Source of the DNA: Hormoscilla sp. GUM202
GTDB lineage: Bacteria > Cyanobacteriota > Cyanobacteriia > Cyanobacteriales > Desertifilaceae
Reading direction: 5' to 3'
Assembly: GCA_005518205.2 (NCBI GenBank)
Contig: RFFC02000016.1
Coordinates: 62,001-126,000, forward strand
DNA: 64,000 nt
Positions within the stretch are counted from its first letter, which is position 1. Every line of letters starts with the position of its first letter. Shown one piece after another: positions 9,243 to 18,598 of the stretch. The notes under the pieces are model-generated. The model saw nothing but the letters and a program-made list of their open reading frames with translations. It did no database searches and had not been told where the DNA came from. A program made the translations under genes and the position numbers.

Positions 9243-9445
9243 AACGGTAAGGTAGAGATGCGAGCACTTCAACCTCTGGGGTACGATGTTTCCATGATAG
9301 TCCTGTTAAGTTTTGTTTAGAAACATTAACGCCCTCAATTTTCTTCACAATTTCTTATGGTTATCATTCGCCCAATCAGAGAAAATATGTTAAGGCTGAA
9401 GAAAACTCAGCAGTAAGCCCACTCCAGCTACTAGATATAAGGGGG
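9243..9445. other. Spacer between bicA and the TPR gene
   Basis: About 200 bases with no gene. The bicA promoter should lie at 9250-9400, since bicA reads leftward from 9242. No clear hairpin follows the TPR stop at 9446. Confidence 0.4.
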
Positions 9446-10495
9446 TCAAACCCCGATCCAATATTCATCGATTTCCATTTCTTCATACAGTCGCCGCTTT
9501 TCTGTGTTACAGTTAGGGTCAATGCTGATGGCCTTTTCGTAGCAGGCGACCGCTTGTTCTTCATGGTTAAACTTTTGCAAAGCTAAACCCAACTGATTGT
9601 AATATTCTACCTTTTCTGATTTAATGGCAATGGCTTTTTGACAATAGGCGATCGCCTCTTCTCTGCGGTTTTGCTCTTCCATAATTTTGGCTGCATTATA
9701 GTAAGCATCCGCACAGTTGGGGTTAATGCTGATGGCCTTTTCGTAGCAGGCGAGCGCTTGTTCCTTATGGCCCAAGGAGCACAAAACTACGCCCAAATTA
9801 TTGTGCAGGCTCATATCCTGGGGATTGAGAGCGATCGCCTCCCGGTATACGGATACTGCTTCTGCTAGCTTCCCGGTATTTTGGAGACATACTCCCAACA
9901 AATTCATGGTTTCGCTATGTCCCGGATGAGCCAATAGCACTTGGTGACAGAGGGCGATCGCCTTGTCTTTTTCTCCCTTTTGATACCAACTAATCGCCTG
10001 TTGGTAATGAGCGTTCGCCTCTCGATAACGCTTTTCTTGGCGACGCATCGCCGCCAATTTTTCAGGGGTCGCGCCACTCCGGATCGGCGGTACCACTTGC
10101 TGGTGCGTCTCGCGCAGCTCTAATCTTTTTCCCTGTTTTTCCAGGGCCACAACCAGGTTATTATAAGCATCATGATAATCAGGCTTCACTGCGATCGCCT
10201 GTTTGTAGGCAGCGATCGCCTGTTCTATTTTTCCCTGTTCCCAGAAGCTAGCCCCCAGATTATTATAAGTCTCAGGCCAATCTGGCTTTATGGAGATCAC
10301 CTGTTGGAAATAGCCGATCGCCCGATCGTATTCCTTCGTCCGATAAGCAATAATTCCTAGCATCTGCATAGCCTCTACTAATTCTGGCTGCTGGGAAAGC
10401 ATCGCCAAATAAACAGCCCTCGCTTTATCCAGACGTCCGGCTTTGTAATGACCCAAAGCCTCTTTTAATCGATCATTATCTGCTTGCTGTACCAT
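9446..10495 (-). CDS. TPR protein, truncated and inverted paralogue of the TPR-glycosyltransferases
   Basis: The 349-residue product has an N-terminal module (HYKAGRLDKARAVYLAML) followed by about eight 34-residue tetratricopeptide repeats, each with the usual W/Y-NLG-A-Y and A-x-P pattern (YNNLGASFWEQGKIEQAIAA, YEKAISINPNCADAYYNAAK). It is nearly the same as the first 330 residues of the protein at 16157-18598, but on the opposite strand, and it ends with an unrelated tail (NTEKRRLYEEMEI) where the glycosyltransferase domain should begin. It could still fold as a TPR scaffold, but a broken copy is the simpler reading. Confidence 0.75.
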   Translation of the reverse strand: MVQQADNDRLKEALGHYKAGRLDKARAVYLAMLSQQPELVEAMQMLGIIAYRTKEYDRAIGYFQQVISIKPDWPETYNNLGASFWEQGKIEQAIAAYKQAIAVKPDYHDAYNNLVVALEKQGKRLELRETHQQVVPPIRSGATPEKLAAMRRQEKRYREANAHYQQAISWYQKGEKDKAIALCHQVLLAHPGHSETMNLLGVCLQNTGKLAEAVSVYREAIALNPQDMSLHNNLGVVLCSLGHKEQALACYEKAISINPNCADAYYNAAKIMEEQNRREEAIAYCQKAIAIKSEKVEYYNQLGLALQKFNHEEQAVACYEKAISIDPNCNTEKRRLYEEMEIDEYWIGV

Positions 10496-10499
10496 TTTA

Positions 10500-11394
10500 C
10501 CTCCTAATCATGACAGACAAACCAAGGTTAATTATAGTTGCAATTTTCAGGAACAGCAAGTTCCTGGAAGGAGTTTTCTTCTGATTCTACATCTACTGGG
10601 TTGGGGGTTGGGGGTTAGGGGTTGGGGGTTGGGGGTTAGGAGAGTTGGTGGTAGAGTACCCGACTTCCGACCGCAAGCTGCAAGGTTATTGCTTGCAGTC
10701 TGCTCGGTTATTGCGAGCCGAGTAGCTGAGGGTTAGGGGTGGGTGCTCTCGGACACGAGTCGTGGGTTGCCTCGATTTTCCCGGAAGCCCCAACATGCAG
10801 TTTAGATGCGCGACAGCTTATAATTAGCATAGCTTATAGTTAGCATAAAAAATCAAAAATCAAAAAAGAAATTTATGTATCAGAGACGACAAAAAAGTCT
10901 AAATGGATAATCTATAGTTGGAAATATGACGACAGTCGGGCTGGTATTACACCAGAGATTTGGCCGCGAGGAGATGATTAATCAGAGAGAGTCTTCCTTA
11001 GCTTACCCCCTGAGAGTCACGAGTTCCCCGATCGTATTCCCTCGTCTGATAAGCAATAATTCCCAGCATCTGCATAGCCTCTACTAATTCTGGCGGCTAT
11101 TGCTCGCAGAGTAGCTGAGGGTTAGGGGTGGGTGCTCTCGGACACGAGTCGTGGGTTGCCTCAGCCCCAACATGCAGTTTAGATGCGTGACAGCTTATAA
11201 TTAGCATAGCTTATAGTTATCATAAAAAATCCCAATCAAAAAAAAGGAATTTATGTATCAGAGACTACAAAAAAGTCTAAATGGATAATCTATAGTTGGG
11301 CTCTGACGACAGTCGGGCTGGTATTACACCAGCACCTCTGCTCAAGAATCAGAAACTGAAAAGAAACCAATCTAACCAAAAAAGGAGAAAGATA
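10500..11394. repeat. Spacer with a duplicated 240-bp block and a TPR-gene fragment
   Basis: A block of about 240 bases at 10707-10951 recurs at 11096-11331 with small changes (shared strings include GGGTGCTCTCGGACACGAG and GGGCTGGTATTACACCAG). Between the copies, 11028-11091 matches 10313-10386, a piece of the TPR gene, in the same orientation. The first 150 bases contain GGGTTGGGGGTT repeats. The second copy runs up to the adhesin-like gene and must hold its promoter. I see no gene here. Confidence 0.75.
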
Positions 11395-13338
11395 ATGTCA
11401 ACAGTAACCTTCGGGACACCCCAAACCAACCCCTTTGGGCTCGCAGATGTAGGGTTGGTTAGCAGCCCCACCTTTGCCGATCTTGATGACGACGGGGATC
11501 TAGATCTCTTTGTGGGAAACTACGACGGCAAGATCATCTATTTCAAAAACAACGGTACCGCTAGCAGTCCCGCCTTCGGGACACCCCAAACCAACCCCTT
11601 TGGGCTCGCAGGTGTAGGGTTGGTTAGCACCCCCACCTTTGCCGATCTTGATAGCGACGGGGATCTAGATCTCTTTGTGGGAAACCGGGACGGCAAGATC
11701 ATCTATTTCAAAAACAAGGGTACTGCTAGCAGTCCCGCCTTCGGGACACCCCAAACCAACCCCTTTGGGCTCGCAGATGTAGGGTTGGTTAGCACCCCCA
11801 CCTTTGCCGATCTCGATCGCGACGGGGATCTAGATCTCTTTGTGGGAAACTACGACGGCAAGATCATCTATTTCAAAAACAACGGTACCGCTAGCAGTCC
11901 CGCCTTCGGGACACCCCAAACCAACCCCTTTGGGCTCGCAGATGTAGGGTCGGTTAGCAGCCCCACCTTGGCCGATCTCGATCGCGACGGGGATCTAGAT
12001 CTCTTTGTGGGAAACTACGACGGCAAGATCATCTATTTCAAAAACAAGAGTCCCATGGACCTCTCTGACAGCAGCATCTCCGAAAACTCGGATGAGGGTG
12101 CAGTCGTGGGGACTTTCTCCATTACCGACCCCAACAATGGAGATACCTTTACCTACCAGTTGGTAGCGGGTGCAGGAGATACGGATAACGCTGCCTTCAC
12201 CATTGACGGGGACCAACTGCTTTTCAACAGTTCCCCAGACTTTGAGACTAAATCGAGTTACAGCATCCGCGTGAAATCTACCTCAGCTGCTGGGCTGAGT
12301 TACTCGGAGAACTTCACTATTAATGTCAAGGATGTTAATGAAGACCCCACCGACATCAACCTCAGCAACAACAGCATTGATGAAAACGTCGCGGCCAACA
12401 CTGTTGTCGGCACCTTCTCGACCACCGACCCCGATACAGGGGATAGCTTTACCTACCAGTTGGTAGCGGGTACAGGAGATACGGATAACGCTGCCTTCAC
12501 CATTGACGGGGACCAACTGCTTTTCAACAGTTCCCCAGACTTTGAAACTCAGTCGAGTTACAGCATCCTCGTTCAAACTACCGACGCGGAAGGAGAGAGT
12601 TACTCGAAGAACTTGACCATTAACATCAACGACGTTAATGAAGACCCCACCGACATCAACCTCAGCAACAACAGCATCAATGAAAACGTCGCGGCCAACA
12701 CTGTTGTCGGCACCTTCTCGACCATCGACCTCGATACAGGGGATAATACCTTTACCTACCAGTTGGTAGCGGGTACAGGAGATACGGATAACGCTGCCTT
12801 CACCATTGACGGGGACCAACTGCTTTTCAACAGTTCCCCAGACTTTGAAACTCAGTCGAGTTACAGCATCCTCGTTCAAACTACCGATGCGGGAGGGCTG
12901 AGTTACTCGGAGATCTTCACTATTAACATCAACAACCTTAACCTTAATGACCCCACCGACCTCGACCTCAGCAACAACAGCATCAATGAAAACGTCGCAG
13001 CCAACACTGTTGTCGGCACCTTCTCGACCACCGACCCCAACAATGGAGATACCTTTACCTACCAGTTGGTAGCGGGTGCAGGAGATACGGATAACGCTGC
13101 CTTCACCATTGACGGGGACCAACTGCTTTTCAACAGTTCCCCAGACTTTGAGACTAAATCGAGTTACAGCATCCGCGTCCAAACTACCGATGCTGGTGGG
13201 CTGAGTTACTCGGAGAACTTGACCATTAACGTCGTTGACGTTAATGAAGACCCCACCGACATCAACCTCAGCAACAACAGCACAGAAAATGTCAGCTACA
13301 GGAATGTATTGCTAGCTATGAACGGGCGATCGACTTAA
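11395..13338 (+). CDS. FG-GAP/VCBS and cadherin-like repeat protein, C-terminus lost
   Basis: From the ATG at 11395 (preceded by AAAGGAGAAAG) the product has about 647 residues. Four copies of a 55-residue FG-GAP/VCBS unit begin at 11410, 11575, 11740 and 11905, each with a calcium-binding-type DLDDDGDLDLFVGN loop. Four cadherin-like domains of about 100 residues follow, each holding AAFTIDGDQLLFNSSPDFET. Such proteins are surface or secreted adhesins. No signal peptide is visible, so export would need a type I secretion signal at the C-terminus; that end is missing, because after NNSTENVS the frame runs into a TPR-glycosyltransferase gene and stops. The frame extends upstream to 11296 without support. 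Confidence 0.8.
   Translation: MSTVTFGTPQTNPFGLADVGLVSSPTFADLDDDGDLDLFVGNYDGKIIYFKNNGTASSPAFGTPQTNPFGLAGVGLVSTPTFADLDSDGDLDLFVGNRDGKIIYFKNKGTASSPAFGTPQTNPFGLADVGLVSTPTFADLDRDGDLDLFVGNYDGKIIYFKNNGTASSPAFGTPQTNPFGLADVGSVSSPTLADLDRDGDLDLFVGNYDGKIIYFKNKSPMDLSDSSISENSDEGAVVGTFSITDPNNGDTFTYQLVAGAGDTDNAAFTIDGDQLLFNSSPDFETKSSYSIRVKSTSAAGLSYSENFTINVKDVNEDPTDINLSNNSIDENVAANTVVGTFSTTDPDTGDSFTYQLVAGTGDTDNAAFTIDGDQLLFNSSPDFETQSSYSILVQTTDAEGESYSKNLTININDVNEDPTDINLSNNSINENVAANTVVGTFSTIDLDTGDNTFTYQLVAGTGDTDNAAFTIDGDQLLFNSSPDFETQSSYSILVQTTDAGGLSYSEIFTININNLNLNDPTDLDLSNNSINENVAANTVVGTFSTTDPNNGDTFTYQLVAGAGDTDNAAFTIDGDQLLFNSSPDFETKSSYSIRVQTTDAGGLSYSENLTINVVDVNEDPTDINLSNNSTENVSYRNVLLAMNGRST
11410..12048 (+). repeat. 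Four 165-bp direct repeats (FG-GAP units)
   Basis: Units begin at TTCGGGACACCCCAAACC at 11410, 11575, 11740 and 11905, exactly 165 bases apart. They are nearly identical at nucleotide level, including silent positions, which points to recent duplication or gene conversion. Confidence 0.9.
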
Positions 13339-14354
13339 ATCCCCAGCTTGCCAAAATGCACGTGGCTTTAGCAACTACTTTAATGTTAGCTGGAGATTAT
13401 CCTCGGGGTTTTGCGGAGTACGAGTGGCGCTGGCAACTGAAACACATACAAGGCCCGGGATTAACTCAACCTGACTGGCAGGGCGAGTCCCTGGAGGGCA
13501 AAACAATTTTACTTTACACCGAACAGGGATTTGGCGATACGATTAATTTCATCCGTTACGCCCCCTTGGTCCGGGCCCTTTTTGCTAAGGTCAAAGTAAT
13601 AGTCATGTGTAAGCCCGCAGTCTATCGTCTGTTGCAGACAGTAGATGGCATCGACAAAGTGGTCATCAAGGGCGAAGAGTTGCCCTCCTTTGACGTGAAA
13701 GCTGCTTTGCTGAGTTTGCCCCGGATCCTGGGGACTACTTGGGAAACTATTCCTACTACTGTGCCTTATGTAAAAGCAGTCCCCAGCGCTGGCGCACGGC
13801 TACTACCGCGAACGGAAGCGCTAGCGGACACGGCTGGCGCCGCGCTGCCGCGATCAGAATTACTACAAACGGGTCAATTAAAGGTGGGAATAGTCTGGGC
13901 GGGGAATCCTTCTCATAAACATGACCGCCGCCGTTCTACTAGTCTGTCCTATTTTCGGCAACTGTTGGAAATTCCAGGCATCGCTTTCTATAGTCTCCAA
14001 AAGGGCAGCAGGACCGCAGATATTACTCCCGATATTAGCAATTTGGTTCATCTCGAAGACCCCCTATTGAAGGATTTTGCCGATACCGCAGCAATTGTCC
14101 AGCAACTTGATTTGGTGATTACTGTAGATACCTCGGTTGCTCACTTGGCCGGAGCCCTCGGTAAACCTGTATGGGTGCTGCTGTGCTATTGTCCTGATTG
14201 GCGCTGGAGATTGGAACGCGAAGATTCTCCTTGGTATCCCACGATGCGGCTATTTCGTCAACAGCAACCAGGCGATTGGTCCGAACTGTTTGCGCGAGTT
14301 AAATCAGCTTTATTGTCATGGTCTGGCGAGTGGTCAGTTATGATTAGGAAGTAA
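13290..14354 (+). pseudogene. TPR-glycosyltransferase, 5' part replaced
   Basis: In the frame used from 13356, the sequence before that ATG already encodes a TPR (ECIASYERAIDLNPQLAKMH), so the gene has been joined within about 13285-13298 to the end of the adhesin gene in a different frame. What remains is the last TPR and a GT9/heptosyltransferase-like domain (GKTILLYTEQGFGDTINFIR, KVGIVWAGNPSHKHDRRRS, VITVDTSVAHLAGALGKPVW). The last 33 residues equal those of the next gene, differing from the end of 16157-18598. The catalytic domain looks complete, but without the TPRs and with no proper start its expression is doubtful. Confidence 0.8.
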
Positions 14355-14355
14355 A

Positions 14356-16155
14356 ATGATACAGCAAGCAGATAATAATCGATTAAAAGAGGCTTTGAGT
14401 CACTACAAAGCCGGACGTCTGGATAAAGCGAGGGCTGTTTATTTGGCGATGCTCAAACAGCAGCCTCATCAGGTAGAAGCTATGCAGATGCTGGGAATTA
14501 TTGCTTATCAGACGCCGGAATACGATCGGGCGATCAACTATTTCCAACAGGTGATCTCCATAAAGCCAGATTGGCCTGAAACTTATAATAATCTGGGGGC
14601 TAGCTTCTGGGAACAGGGAAAAATAGAACAGGCGATCGCTGCCTACAAACAGGCGATCGCAGTGAAGCCTGATTATCATGATGCTTATAATAACCTGGTT
14701 GTGGCCCTGGAAAAACAGGGAAAAAGATTAGAGCTGCGCGAGACGCACCAGCGAGGGGGATCGCCTCACCAGAGTGGCGCGACCCCTGAAAAATTGGCGG
14801 CGATGCGTCGCCAGGAAAAGCGTTATCGAGAGGCGAGCGCTCATTACCAACAGGCGCTCGCCTGCTACGAAAAGGTCATTAGCATTGACCCCAAATGTGC
14901 GGATGCTTACTATAATGCAGCCAAAATTATGGAAAAGCAAAACCGCAGAGAAGAGGCGATCGCCTATTGTAAAAAAGCCATTGCCATTAAACCAAAGGCG
15001 AAATTTTACAATCAGTTGGGTAACTGCTATCAAAGATGGGGGAACTTAGCAGAGGCGATCGCATGCTACCAAAAGGCGATCGCCCTGAAACCAGACTTTG
15101 CCGATGCCTACAGCAACCTGGGTGTTGCCCTGCAAGAACAACTGAAATTACAAGAGGCGATGAGCTATTTCCGCCATGCTATTGCCTTAAAGCCAGATCA
15201 AGCAGAGACCCACTTAAATCTGGGAATGTGTTTGTTATCATTGCAGGACTTTCAGCAAGGATTTGTAGAATATGAATGGCGCTGGCGCCTAAAAGCACAG
15301 CCTCCGACCCCGGAACAAATCTTGGGAAAACCTCTTTGGGATGGTTCGCCACTGGCAGGAAAAACTATTCTCCTACATACAGAACAGGGATACGGGGACG
15401 CTATCCAGTTCGTCCGTTATGCGCCCTTAGTAGCCCAGCGGGGTGCTGGTAAAGTAATTTTGGAAACCAATCGGGCTCTCAGGCGCTTGTTTACTACGGC
15501 CCCTGGGGTTCAGGAGGTGGTAGTCAAAGGCGAACCATTACCAGCATTTGACCTGCAAGTCCCCCTAATGAGTCTCCCCCGCATCCTGGGTACGACTATA
15601 GAAACTATTCCGGCTCGAATACCCTATTTGTACGCTGAAGAGAAGGACGCGGAAGGTGCCGTCAAGTACAGTGAATTACTACGAACGGAAGGAGAGGTAA
15701 AAGTCGGCATTGTGTGGGCTGCTAAAAGTCATACAGCTAGCAAGCGGTCTTGTCCGGTTTCCCTGTTTCTGGAACTTTCCCAGATCCCATGGGTTTCTCT
15801 TTATAGTCTGCAAAAGGAACATACAGATATCCTGGATGGGGCACCTATACAGGATTTAAGAGAGCTGTTGCATGACTTCGCTGATACTGCTGCTGTTATC
15901 TCACAATTAGATTTAGTTATATCTGTAGATACAGCAGTTGCCCATTTAGCAGGTGCTTTAGGAAAACCTGTCTGGGTGCTGTTACCTTTTTCTCCTGACT
16001 GGCGCTGGTTGCTCGATCGATCTTCTAGCCCCTGGTATCCGACAATGCGCCTGTTCCGCCAACAGCAACCAGGCGATTGGTCCGAACTGTTTGCGCGAGT
16101 TAAATCAGCTTTATTGTCATGGTCTGGCGAGTGGTCAGTTATGATTAGGAAGTAA
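14356..16155 (+). CDS. TPR-containing GT9-like glycosyltransferase, paralogue 2
   Basis: 599 residues. The N-terminal 300 residues form TPRs (about six) with a short irregular linker around residues 125-160. The C-terminal 290 residues form a glycosyltransferase domain resembling family 9/ADP-heptosyltransferases (TILLHTEQGYGDAIQFVRYA, KVGIVWAAKSHTASKRS, LVISVDTAVAHLAGALGKPVW, SPDWRWLLDRSSSPWYP). The start overlaps nothing and lies one base after the stop of the previous copy. The family is widespread in filamentous cyanobacteria; by analogy to O-GlcNAc transferase and bacterial heptosyltransferases, glycosylation of proteins is plausible but unproven. It carries fewer TPRs than the next copy, probably an internal deletion. 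Confidence 0.8.
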   Translation: MIQQADNNRLKEALSHYKAGRLDKARAVYLAMLKQQPHQVEAMQMLGIIAYQTPEYDRAINYFQQVISIKPDWPETYNNLGASFWEQGKIEQAIAAYKQAIAVKPDYHDAYNNLVVALEKQGKRLELRETHQRGGSPHQSGATPEKLAAMRRQEKRYREASAHYQQALACYEKVISIDPKCADAYYNAAKIMEKQNRREEAIAYCKKAIAIKPKAKFYNQLGNCYQRWGNLAEAIACYQKAIALKPDFADAYSNLGVALQEQLKLQEAMSYFRHAIALKPDQAETHLNLGMCLLSLQDFQQGFVEYEWRWRLKAQPPTPEQILGKPLWDGSPLAGKTILLHTEQGYGDAIQFVRYAPLVAQRGAGKVILETNRALRRLFTTAPGVQEVVVKGEPLPAFDLQVPLMSLPRILGTTIETIPARIPYLYAEEKDAEGAVKYSELLRTEGEVKVGIVWAAKSHTASKRSCPVSLFLELSQIPWVSLYSLQKEHTDILDGAPIQDLRELLHDFADTAAVISQLDLVISVDTAVAHLAGALGKPVWVLLPFSPDWRWLLDRSSSPWYPTMRLFRQQQPGDWSELFARVKSALLSWSGEWSVMIRK

Positions 16156-16156
16156 A

Positions 16157-18598
16157 ATGATACAGCAAGCAGATAATAATCGATTAAAAGAGGCTTTGAG
16201 TCACTACAAAGCCGGACGTCTGGATAAAGCGAGGGCTGTTTATTTGGCGATGCTCAAACAGCAGCCTCATCAGGTAGAAGCTATGCAGATGCTGGGAATT
16301 ATTGCTTATCAGACGCCGGAATACGATCGGGCGATCAACTATTTCCAACAGGTGATCTCCATAAAGCCAGATTGGCCTGAAACTTATAATAATCTGGGGG
16401 CTAGCTTCTGGGAACAGGGGAAAATAGAACAGGCGATCGCTGCCTACAAACAGGCGATCGCGGTGAAGCCTGATTATCCTGATGCTTATAAGAACCTGGC
16501 TTTGGCCCTGGAAAGGCAGGGAAAAAGATTAGAGCTGCGCGAGACGCACCAGCAAGTGGGATCGCCTCACCAGAGTGGCGCGACCCATGAAAAATTGGCG
16601 GCAATGCGTCGCCAAGAAAAGCGTTATCGAGAGGCGAGCGCTCATTACCAACAGGCGATTAGTTGGTATCAAAAGGGAGAAAAAGACAAGGCGATCGCCC
16701 TCTGTCACCAAGTGCTATTGGCTCATCCGGGACATAGCGAAACCATGAATTTGTTGGGAGTATGTCTCCAAAATACCGGGAAGCTAGCAGAAGCAGTATC
16801 CGTATACCGGGAGGCGATCGCTCTCAATCCCCAGGATATGAGCCTGCACAATAATTTGGGCGTAATTTTGTGCTCCTTGGGCCATAAGGAACAAGCGCTC
16901 GCCTGCTACGAAAAGGCCATCAGCATTGACAATGGCTGTGCGGATGCTTACTATAATGCAGCCAAAATTATGGAAGAGCAAAACCGCAGAGAAGAGGCGA
17001 TCGCCTATTGTAAAAAAGCCATTGCCATTAAACCAGAAAAGGTAGAATATTACAATCAGTTGGGTTTAGCTTTGCAAAAGTTTAACCATGAAGAACAGGC
17101 GGTCACCTGCTACGAAAAGGCCATCAGCATTGACCCTAACTGTGCGGAAATTTACTCTAATTTGGCTGGAATCCTGGGAGTGTATGACCTCAGAAAAGAG
17201 GAGATTGCCTATTATAAAAAAGCGATTACCATTAAACCAGAAAAGGCGGAATTTTACAATGAGTTGGGTATATCCTATCACAGATGGTTCGAGTTAGGAG
17301 AGACGGCGAAACAGTATGAACAGGGTATCGCCTTAAAGCCGAACTATCTGGAAGCAGTTTGTAACCTGGGGGTGATGCTGCAAAAGCAAGGTAACATAGC
17401 AGAGGCGATCGCACAAGATGGCCAGGCTCTGGCAATTAAACCAGATGATCCAGAAGTATACAATAATATGGGTACGGCTTGGGAAAGTCAGGAGAGGAAA
17501 TTGACAGAGGCGATCGCATGCTACCAAAAGGCGATCGCCCTGAAACCAGACTTTGCCGATGCCTACAGCAACCTGGGTGTTGCCCTGCAAGAACAACTGA
17601 AAATACAAGAGGCGATGGGCTATTACCGCTATGCTATTGCCTTAAAGCCAGATACAGCAAGGGGCCACTTAAATCTGGGAGAGTGCTTGTTATTGTTGCA
17701 GAATTTTCGACAAGGATTTGTAGAACATGAATGGCACCGGCGCCTAAAAGTAGGGTTTTTCCGGGCACAGACCCTGGAAGAACGCTTGGGAAAACCCCCT
17801 TGGGATGGTTCGCCACTGGCAGGAAAAACTATTCTTTTATGTGCAGAATGGGGACGCGGGGACGTTATCCAGTTCGTTCGTTATGCGCCCCTAGTAGCCC
17901 AGCGGGGTGCTGGTAAAGTAATTCTGGAAACAAAATATCCGGCTCTCAGGCGCTTGTTGACTACGGTCTCTGGGATTCAAGAGGTGGTAGTCAGGGGCGA
18001 ACCATTACCAGCCTTTGACCTGCAAGTTTCTCTAATGAGTCTCCCCCGCATCCTGGGTACGACTATAGAAACTATTCCCGATCGAGTTTCCTATTTGTAC
18101 GCTGAAGAGAAGGACGCCGTCAAGTACAGTGAATTACTACGAACGGAAGGAGAGGTAAAAGTCGGCATTGTGTGGGCTGCTAATGCTAAAAGTCATGCAG
18201 CTAGCAAGCGGTCTTGTCCAGTTTCCCTATTTCTGGAACTTTCCCAGATCCCAGGAATTTCTCTTTATAGTCTGCAAAAGGAACATACAGATATCCTGGA
18301 TGGGGCACCTATACAGGATTTAAGAGAGCTGTTGCATGACTTCGCTGATACGGCTGCTGTTATCTCACAATTAGACTTAGTAATTTCTGTAGATACATCA
18401 GTTGCCCATCTAGCAGGTGCTTTAGGAAAACCTGTCTGGGTGCTGCTACCTTTTTCTCCTGACTGGCGTTGGTTCCTAGATCGATCCGATAGCCCCTGGT
18501 ATCCCACGATGCGGCTATTTCGCCAAGCAAAACTGGGAGACTGGCAGAGTGTGTTTGCCCAGGTTAAAGCAGCATTAACTGTCCTGGGTGAGTTGTGA
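16157..18598 (+). CDS. TPR-containing GT9-like glycosyltransferase, paralogue 3
   Basis: 813 residues: about 13 TPRs over residues 1-520, then the same GT9-like domain (GKTILLCAEWGRGDVIQFVR, KVGIVWAANAKSHAASKRS, LVISVDTSVAHLAGALGKPVW, SPDWRWFLDRSDSPWYP). This looks like the full-length member of the array. Its first 150 residues and those of the previous gene are nearly identical in DNA, with 1801 bases between equivalent positions, a sign of tandem duplication. The two genes are one base apart and are presumably co-transcribed. The C-terminal tail (QAKLGDWQSVFAQVKAAL) differs from the tail shared by the two upstream copies. Confidence 0.82.
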   Translation: MIQQADNNRLKEALSHYKAGRLDKARAVYLAMLKQQPHQVEAMQMLGIIAYQTPEYDRAINYFQQVISIKPDWPETYNNLGASFWEQGKIEQAIAAYKQAIAVKPDYPDAYKNLALALERQGKRLELRETHQQVGSPHQSGATHEKLAAMRRQEKRYREASAHYQQAISWYQKGEKDKAIALCHQVLLAHPGHSETMNLLGVCLQNTGKLAEAVSVYREAIALNPQDMSLHNNLGVILCSLGHKEQALACYEKAISIDNGCADAYYNAAKIMEEQNRREEAIAYCKKAIAIKPEKVEYYNQLGLALQKFNHEEQAVTCYEKAISIDPNCAEIYSNLAGILGVYDLRKEEIAYYKKAITIKPEKAEFYNELGISYHRWFELGETAKQYEQGIALKPNYLEAVCNLGVMLQKQGNIAEAIAQDGQALAIKPDDPEVYNNMGTAWESQERKLTEAIACYQKAIALKPDFADAYSNLGVALQEQLKIQEAMGYYRYAIALKPDTARGHLNLGECLLLLQNFRQGFVEHEWHRRLKVGFFRAQTLEERLGKPPWDGSPLAGKTILLCAEWGRGDVIQFVRYAPLVAQRGAGKVILETKYPALRRLLTTVSGIQEVVVRGEPLPAFDLQVSLMSLPRILGTTIETIPDRVSYLYAEEKDAVKYSELLRTEGEVKVGIVWAANAKSHAASKRSCPVSLFLELSQIPGISLYSLQKEHTDILDGAPIQDLRELLHDFADTAAVISQLDLVISVDTSVAHLAGALGKPVWVLLPFSPDWRWFLDRSDSPWYPTMRLFRQAKLGDWQSVFAQVKAALTVLGEL

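Noticed and set aside
12283..13182. 299-residue open frame on the minus strand with repeats
   Set aside because: It is the complement of the cadherin-like repeats; the periodicity comes from the real gene on the plus strand.
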